DNA of 64,000 nt, from NCBI RefSeq assembly GCF_003669015.1, contig NZ_CP033069.1:1491001-1555000 (forward strand). The letters are read 5' to 3'. Numbering within the stretch: the first letter of the stretch is position 1; every line of letters begins with the position of its first letter. The DNA is from Acidovorax sp. 1608163. Its GTDB lineage: Bacteria > Pseudomonadota > Gammaproteobacteria > Burkholderiales > Burkholderiaceae_C. A model generated the notes under the pieces. The model saw nothing but the letters and a program-made list of their open reading frames with translations. It searched no databases and had not been told where the DNA came from. The translations under genes were made by a program, and so were the position numbers. Positions 59,519-64,000 of the stretch are shown piece after piece.

Positions 59519-61459
59519 ATGCGCCGATCCATTGCCACCGTCTCCCTGAGCGGAACCCTGCGCCAGAAGCTCGAAGCCATTGCCGCTGCGCGGTTTGATG
59601 GCATTGAGCTGTTTGAGCCCGACTTCATCAGCTTCACCGGCAGCGCGCGTGAGCTGCGCCAGCAAGCCGCCGACCTGGGCCTGGGCATTGACCTGTACCA
59701 GCCGTTTCGCGACTTTGAAGGCATGCCCGACGACCTGTTTCGTCGCAGCCTGGACCGTGCCGAGCGCAAGTTCGATGTGATGCAGGAGCTGGGCTGTCCG
59801 CTGATGCTGGTGTGCTCCAACACCTCGCCCGCATCGCTGGGCGATGCCGAGCGCGCGGCGGCGCAACTGCACGAGCTGGCCGAGCGCGCCAGCCGCCGCA
59901 ACCTGCGCATTGGCTACGAGGCGCTGGCCTGGGGCAAGTGGGTCAACCTGTACCAACAGGCGTGGAACATTGTCGAAAAGGCCGACCATCCGCACCTGGG
60001 GCTGATTCTGGATAGCTTCCACACCCTGTCGCTGCGCGACGACCCGATGGGCATTGCCGACATTCCGGGTGAGCGCATCTTCTTTGTGCAGATGGCCGAC
60101 GCGCCGCTGCTGGCCATGGACGTGATCCAGTGGGCGCGCCACCACCGCAACTTTCCCGGCCAGGGGCAGCTGGATGTGGTGACGTTTTTTGAGCAGGCGC
60201 TGCTGGCGGGCTACACCGGCAACCTGTCGCTCGAAATCTTCAACGACGTGTTCCGCGAAACGCCCAACCGCCGCACGGCGCTGGATGCCATGCGCTCGCT
60301 GCTGTTCTTGGAGAGCGAATGCAAGAACCGGCTGATGGCCCGCACGCAGGCCGCATCGAGCGAGGCCCGCGCCCCCGCCGCCACCCGCGCCCTGCAGCGG
60401 CTGGACCTGGCCGCACCGCCCGCCGTGCAGCCCGTGGGCGGCTTCAGCTTCATCGAGTTTGGTGTGGACGAGCCCACGGGCCAGGCGCTGGCCAGCACCT
60501 TCACCGCGCTGGGCTTTGAGCACACGGGCCGCCACCGCAGCAAGGCGGTGGATTTGTACTGCCAGGGCGATATCCAGTTCGTCATCAACACCCAGCCGGG
60601 CTCGGAGGCGCGCCAGCGCTTTGACGAGCTGGGCCCCTCGGTGTGCGCCATGGGCCTGGTCGCGCCTGACCCGGTGCAGGCCGCCAACCGCGCAGCCGCC
60701 CTGCTGTCGGCCCGGCACGTGAGCCCGCTGGGGCCGAATGAGCTGCAACTGCCCGCCATCATCTCGCCCGGCGGCGCGGTGGTGCACTTTGTGCACGCAG
60801 GCTCCACGCTCGATGCCGACTTTGTGGCGCCTGTGCCCCGTGCGCCCGTGCCCGCGCAGTGCGGCCTCACGCATGTCGACCACATGGCGCTGGCGCTGGC
60901 CAACGACCAGCTCGATACCTGGACGCTGTTTGCCCAGTCCATCCTGGGCCTGAGTGCGGGCGAGAGCCTGGAGCTGGCCGACCCGTTCGGGCTGATCCGC
61001 AGCTGCGCGCTCACCAATGCCGAGCGCAATCTGCGCCTGGTGCTCAATGTCTCCAAAAGCCAGCGCACGCGCACGGCGCAGCAGGTGCGGGCCACGGGCC
61101 GATCGGGCGGCGGCGTGCACCACATCGCGCTGGCCACGAACGACATCTTTGCCACCGTGCAGCGCCTCACGGCCCAGGGTGTGAAGTGGGTGCCCATCAG
61201 CCCCAATTACTACGACGACCTGCTGGCCCGCCTGGACCTGGACGAGGCCCTGGTGCGCCGCATGCAGGCGCTGAACATCGTGGCCGATGTGTCGCCGGGC
61301 GGCGGGCGCTTTTTGCACGCCTACACCGAGCCCTTTGCCGACCGTTTCTTCTTTGAAGTGGTGCAGCGCGAAGGCGGCTACGACGGCTATGGCGCCGTGA
61401 ACGCCGCCGTGCGCATGGCCGCACAAGAGCAGGCGCAGCACGCAGACGCGGCCCGCTGA
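59519..61459 (+). CDS. quiC1: 3-Dehydroshikimate dehydratase, QuiC1-type fusion
   Basis: The 646-residue fusion has an N-terminal TIM-barrel of the AP-endonuclease-2/sugar isomerase group (RFDGIELFEPDF, IGYEALAWGKWV, LILDSFHTL) with metal-binding Glu/Asp/His. The C-terminal half (from about residue 310) is like 4-hydroxyphenylpyruvate dioxygenase, with HVDHMALA and HHIALATND metal-site histidines. QuiC1 proteins convert 3-dehydroshikimate to protocatechuate. It begins with GAAGG before the ATG at 59519. It completes a three-gene route from imported shikimate/quinate to protocatechuate. Confidence 0.9.
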   Translation: MRRSIATVSLSGTLRQKLEAIAAARFDGIELFEPDFISFTGSARELRQQAADLGLGIDLYQPFRDFEGMPDDLFRRSLDRAERKFDVMQELGCPLMLVCSNTSPASLGDAERAAAQLHELAERASRRNLRIGYEALAWGKWVNLYQQAWNIVEKADHPHLGLILDSFHTLSLRDDPMGIADIPGERIFFVQMADAPLLAMDVIQWARHHRNFPGQGQLDVVTFFEQALLAGYTGNLSLEIFNDVFRETPNRRTALDAMRSLLFLESECKNRLMARTQAASSEARAPAATRALQRLDLAAPPAVQPVGGFSFIEFGVDEPTGQALASTFTALGFEHTGRHRSKAVDLYCQGDIQFVINTQPGSEARQRFDELGPSVCAMGLVAPDPVQAANRAAALLSARHVSPLGPNELQLPAIISPGGAVVHFVHAGSTLDADFVAPVPRAPVPAQCGLTHVDHMALALANDQLDTWTLFAQSILGLSAGESLELADPFGLIRSCALTNAERNLRLVLNVSKSQRTRTAQQVRATGRSGGGVHHIALATNDIFATVQRLTAQGVKWVPISPNYYDDLLARLDLDEALVRRMQALNIVADVSPGGGRFLHAYTEPFADRFFFEVVQREGGYDGYGAVNAAVRMAAQEQAQHADAAR

Positions 61460-61496
61460 GGGTTGGGGGAGGGTGGGGGCGGCAGTGCCTTGCTGG

Positions 61497-61640
61497 CCGC
61501 AGCGAGGGGAAATTGCCCCCTTTCCCCTCGCGGGAGAGGGTTGGGGAGAGGGGGCTGCACAAGCACCGCGCCTATTTCACCCCCTCTCCCCGGCCCTCTC
61601 CCCGGCCCTCTCCCACCAGGGGAGAGGGAGTGAGGGCCAT
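61497..61640. repeat. CCCTCTCCCC-type inverted and tandem repeat block
   Basis: CCCTCTCCCCGG repeats with 12-bp period at 61582, 61594 and (partial) 61606. Inverted matches GGGAGAGGG and GGGGAGAGGG lie at 61532-61551 and 61619-61630. This is a common intergenic repeat in high-GC proteobacteria and can form large hairpins. Confidence 0.7.
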
Positions 61641-61661
61641 CGGTGATCGGTGGCTCATCAG

Positions 61662-61718
61662 CAAAAATGACCGCTAGCGCTTGCAGAGTAAGCGCAAGCA
61701 GCTATTGATTTGATAGTG
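61662..61718. repeat. Dispersed AGCGCTT/AGCTAT repeat, copy 8
   Basis: GACCGCTAGCGCTTGCAGAG, then TAAGCGCAAGCAGCTATTGA and TTTGATAG. The core arms GCGCTTGC/GCGCAAGC are compensated changes, keeping the hairpin. Confidence 0.85.
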
Positions 61719-61910
61719 AATGGGTAGATGGCCACAGCCACGGCCTAGCCCCGCGTCTCTGCAGTACAGGCGGGTGGGACGCATCTGCTCTGCCTGTTTG
61801 CGCCACCACTGCGCCTGTTCGGTGGTGCGTCGGGCGCGTAAAGTGGCAGGCGGCCGCAGGCCTTGCTCTGTGTTTGTGCCGTCCCCTACAAGCCTTCACA
61901 CAACGACCCC

Positions 61911-62687
61911 ATGACCGAATTTGTTCGCACCCGGCTGCGCGCCTTGGCGCTGTGGGGCGCCGCCCTGGCCTGCAGTGCTGCAGGGGCTGCACCCGGCGCT
62001 GTGGATGCCGCTGGCGTCCAGCCCGTGCCTGCTGCCGCTGCGCCAACTGCTGCGCCCTCGGGCATGGCGTCGCGCGTGCTGGCCTGCACCGCCTGCCATG
62101 GCAAAGAAGGCCGCGCCACGCCCGAGGGCTACTTCCCGCGCATCGCAGGCAAGCCTGCTGGCTACCTGGCCAACCAGTTGCTCAACTTCCGCGACGGGCG
62201 GCGCAGCTACCCGCAGATGGCTTACCTGCTAGAGCACCTGAGCGACGACTACCTGCGCGAGATGGCCGCCCACTTTGCGGCGCTGGACGTGCCCTACCCA
62301 CCGGCCCCCGTGCCCCAGGGAACGCCTGCGCAACGGGCCCAAGGCCAGGCGTTGGTGCAGCAGGGCGATGCGGCGCGCAAGATTCCGGCCTGCGTGCAGT
62401 GCCACGGAGCGGCCCTGACGGGGGTGGCCCCGTCCATCCCCGGCCTGCTGGGCCTGCCGCGTGATTACCTCAATAGCCAGCTCGGCGCCTGGAAGACCGG
62501 CCAGCGCAAGGCCCATGCGCCCGACTGCATGGCCGATGTGGCCCGCCAGCTCACGCCCGAGGATGTGAGTGCGGTGTCTGCCTGGCTGGCCGCGCAGCCG
62601 GTGCCTGGCCACGGCAAGCCTGCCAGCAGCCTGCCCGCCGCCATGCCCGCGCGCTGTGGCGGTGTGGCCGAAGGAGGCCGCCCATGA
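61911..62687 (+). CDS. Exported di-haem cytochrome c4-like protein
   Basis: The 258-residue protein has a signal peptide (TRLRALALWGAALACSAAG, cut near AAGA at about residue 26) and two haem sites, C59-x2-C62-H63 (CTACH) and C161-x2-C164-H165 (CVQCH). The NQLLNFRDGRR segment is like cytochrome c4. It carries electrons in the periplasm. Its ATG at 61911 has no strong ribosome site. It overlaps the next cytochrome gene by 4 bp, suggesting a shared electron-transfer chain. Confidence 0.88.
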   Translation: MTEFVRTRLRALALWGAALACSAAGAAPGAVDAAGVQPVPAAAAPTAAPSGMASRVLACTACHGKEGRATPEGYFPRIAGKPAGYLANQLLNFRDGRRSYPQMAYLLEHLSDDYLREMAAHFAALDVPYPPAPVPQGTPAQRAQGQALVQQGDAARKIPACVQCHGAALTGVAPSIPGLLGLPRDYLNSQLGAWKTGQRKAHAPDCMADVARQLTPEDVSAVSAWLAAQPVPGHGKPASSLPAAMPARCGGVAEGGRP

Positions 62688-64000
62688 AACGGATGAACCT
62701 GCGGCGACTTTTGCGATGGGTGTCCGGCACCCTGGCCACGGTGGGCGTGGCGGCTGCCGCCATCGTGGCGCTGAACCTGCGCGGCGAAGATCCTTTGCCC
62801 ACGGCCGAGACCCTGCAGACCACCCCCGCGCTGGTGGCGCAGGGCGCGTACCTGGCCCGCGTGGGCAACTGCATGGCCTGCCACACCGCGCAGGGCGGCG
62901 CACCGTGGGCCGGTGGCCGGGGCATTGAGACGCCGTTTGGCATGGTCTACAGCCCCAACCTCACGCCCGACCCAGCCACGGGCCTGGGCGCGTGGACATC
63001 GGCCGAGTTCTGGCGCGCCCTGCACCACGGGCGCAGCAAGGATGGGCGCCTGCTGTATCCGGCGTTTCCATACCCCAGCTACACGCACGTCACGCGTGAA
63101 GACTCTGACGCCCTCTACGCCTATCTGCAAAGCCTGAAGCCCGTGGCGCAGGCCAACACAGCGCACGCGCTGCGCTTTCCGTACAGCACCCAGGCGGCGC
63201 TGGGGGTGTGGCGGGCGCTGTTCTTCGCACCCGGTGCCCCGGCGGCGCAGGCGGCCTCTGCAACCACCGCCACCACCACCTCCGCTCCCGACTACCAGCG
63301 CGGCGCCTACCTCGTCAACGGCCTGGGCCACTGTGCGGCGTGCCATACGCCGCGCAATGCCATGGGCGCCACCAGGGATGGGCAGGCTTTGGCCGGGGGG
63401 CTGATCCCGGTGCAGAACTGGCTGGCCCCGGCGCTCACTGACCCCGCCCAGGCGGGCGTGCAGGCGTGGAGCGAGGCCGATGTGGTGGCCTTGCTCCAAA
63501 CCGGTGTGGCCCCGCACGGCTCGGTCATCGGCCCCATGGCCGAGGTGGTGTACCGCAGCACCCAGTACCTGAGCGATGCCGACGCCCGTGCCATGGCCGT
63601 GTACCTCAGGGCTTTGCCGCAGCAGGCCAAGGAGCCATCCGCGCCGCCAGCGCCACCCGCCGCATCGGCCATGGCGCGTGGGGCCAAGGTGTACGAAGCC
63701 CAGTGCGCCCAGTGCCACGGCGCGCAAGGGCAGGGCGCCAAGGACGAGGCCGGGCAACCCGCCTTCCCGCCCCTGGCGGGCAACCGCGCCGTGGTGCTGG
63801 CCGACCCGACCAACCTGGTGCGTGTGGTGCTGCAGGGCGGCTACCTGCCCGCCACGGCGGGCAACCCGCGCCCGCATGGCATGCCGCCCTTTCAGCACCT
63901 GCTGGGCGATGAGGATGTGGCCGCTGTGGCCACCTTTGTGAGGAGCAGCTGGGGCAACCAGGCCGCCGGTGTGGGTACCATCGAGGTTTACCGCGCCCGC
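62684..64000 (+). CDS. Tri-haem cytochrome c, dehydrogenase subunit type (partial)
   Basis: The frame is open for 439 codons to the window edge with no stop. A membrane anchor or uncleaved signal (residues 8-30) is followed by three haem sites: CMACH (63-67), CAACH (217-221) and CAQCH (341-345). This is the pattern of the cytochrome subunit of alcohol, aldehyde, gluconate or sorbose dehydrogenases (AdhB-like). These pass electrons from a periplasmic dehydrogenase to ubiquinone. The dehydrogenase partner is not visible and may follow outside the window. AAGGAGG precedes the ATG at good spacing. Confidence 0.85.
   Translation, partial: MKRMNLRRLLRWVSGTLATVGVAAAAIVALNLRGEDPLPTAETLQTTPALVAQGAYLARVGNCMACHTAQGGAPWAGGRGIETPFGMVYSPNLTPDPATGLGAWTSAEFWRALHHGRSKDGRLLYPAFPYPSYTHVTREDSDALYAYLQSLKPVAQANTAHALRFPYSTQAALGVWRALFFAPGAPAAQAASATTATTTSAPDYQRGAYLVNGLGHCAACHTPRNAMGATRDGQALAGGLIPVQNWLAPALTDPAQAGVQAWSEADVVALLQTGVAPHGSVIGPMAEVVYRSTQYLSDADARAMAVYLRALPQQAKEPSAPPAPPAASAMARGAKVYEAQCAQCHGAQGQGAKDEAGQPAFPPLAGNRAVVLADPTNLVRVVLQGGYLPATAGNPRPHGMPPFQHLLGDEDVAAVATFVRSSWGNQAAGVGTIEVYRAR

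Larger units (their letters stand above)
61460..61910. other. Intergenic region with two repeat types
   Basis: There is no supported gene. It contains a CCCTCTCCCC-type repeat block (61497-61640) and dispersed repeat copy 8 (61662-61718). The remaining 190 bases up to the cytochrome gene presumably hold its promoter. Confidence 0.6.

Noticed and set aside
59363..61441. Minus-strand frame of 692 codons
   Set aside because: Antisense to QuiC1; no recognisable domain or ribosome site.

Overview
The window is a high-GC chromosomal segment of a betaproteobacterium. It most resembles the family Comamonadaceae, probably Acidovorax or a close relative; this is inferred from gene content and style, not from a database search. 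The main clues are three Bug-type tripartite tricarboxylate receptors, an IPTL-CTERM surface protein, LysR-controlled catabolic operons, and a dispersed intergenic repeat (AGCGCTT...AAGCGCT flanked by AGCTAT) that occurs nine times.

Region 1 (1-4447) is the end of an integrated element that abuts the 3' end of tRNA-Leu(CAA). It has an AlpA-type regulator, an Ogr/Delta zinc-finger activator and two small coupled ORFs. It also has a long primase-like protein, open to the window edge, that joins a degenerate Toprim-like part to an archaeo-eukaryotic-primase-like part. An iteron cluster built on GGGGGCACA lies between alpA and the tRNA. The set fits a P2/P4-like prophage or satellite; no integrase or structural gene is in view.

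Region 2 (4448-18,500) is mostly housekeeping: cysM, a Nudix hydrolase, tusA, galU, valS, tRNA-Ser(GGA), an SPFH/NfeD pair, an Orn/Lys/Arg decarboxylase, an exported ATP-dependent DNA ligase and fabI. Region 3 (16.6-23.2 kb) is a yejABEF-type peptide/microcin ABC importer with two anomalies. A HepT/MntA toxin-antitoxin pair sits between yejB and yejE, and yejF is split by a frameshift at a G6 tract. Region 4 (23.2-27.1 kb) holds a FlxA-like protein, a cation diffusion facilitator, a DUF1003 protein, an unknown protein and a LysR regulator.

Region 5 (26-50 kb) is a series of small catabolic modules, each with its own regulator. The first is LysR + Bug receptor + fluoroacetate-dehalogenase-like hydrolase + leuCD-type hydro-lyase. 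The second is LysR + AtuA-like pair + Bug receptor. The third is LacI + Bug receptor + galactarate/talarate dehydratase-like enzyme, with two matching palindromic operators. Between them are an orphan PhnD-like binding protein, RNase HI, a DUF3297 protein, a large lipoprotein hydrolase and a 14-repeat RCC1 protein with a sorting tail. Region 6 (47.8-54.8 kb) has a LysR regulator divergent from a secreted metallo-beta-lactamase-fold protein, a DsbA-like protein, an MDR oxidoreductase, an Rrf2/flavoprotein pair and a methyltransferase.

Region 7 (54.8-57.1 kb) looks foreign. It holds a visibly AT-richer KAP-type P-loop NTPase and, next to it, the remnant of a ROK-family regulator. Region 8 (57.2-61.5 kb) is a quinate/shikimate catabolic operon: MHS transporter, shikimate dehydrogenase and QuiC1-type dehydroshikimate dehydratase. 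The window ends with two coupled c-type cytochromes, the second cut by the edge. The most novel-looking parts are the left-edge element (fused primase plus iterons), the KAP island, the toxin-antitoxin pair inside the yej operon, and the double RCC1 propeller protein.
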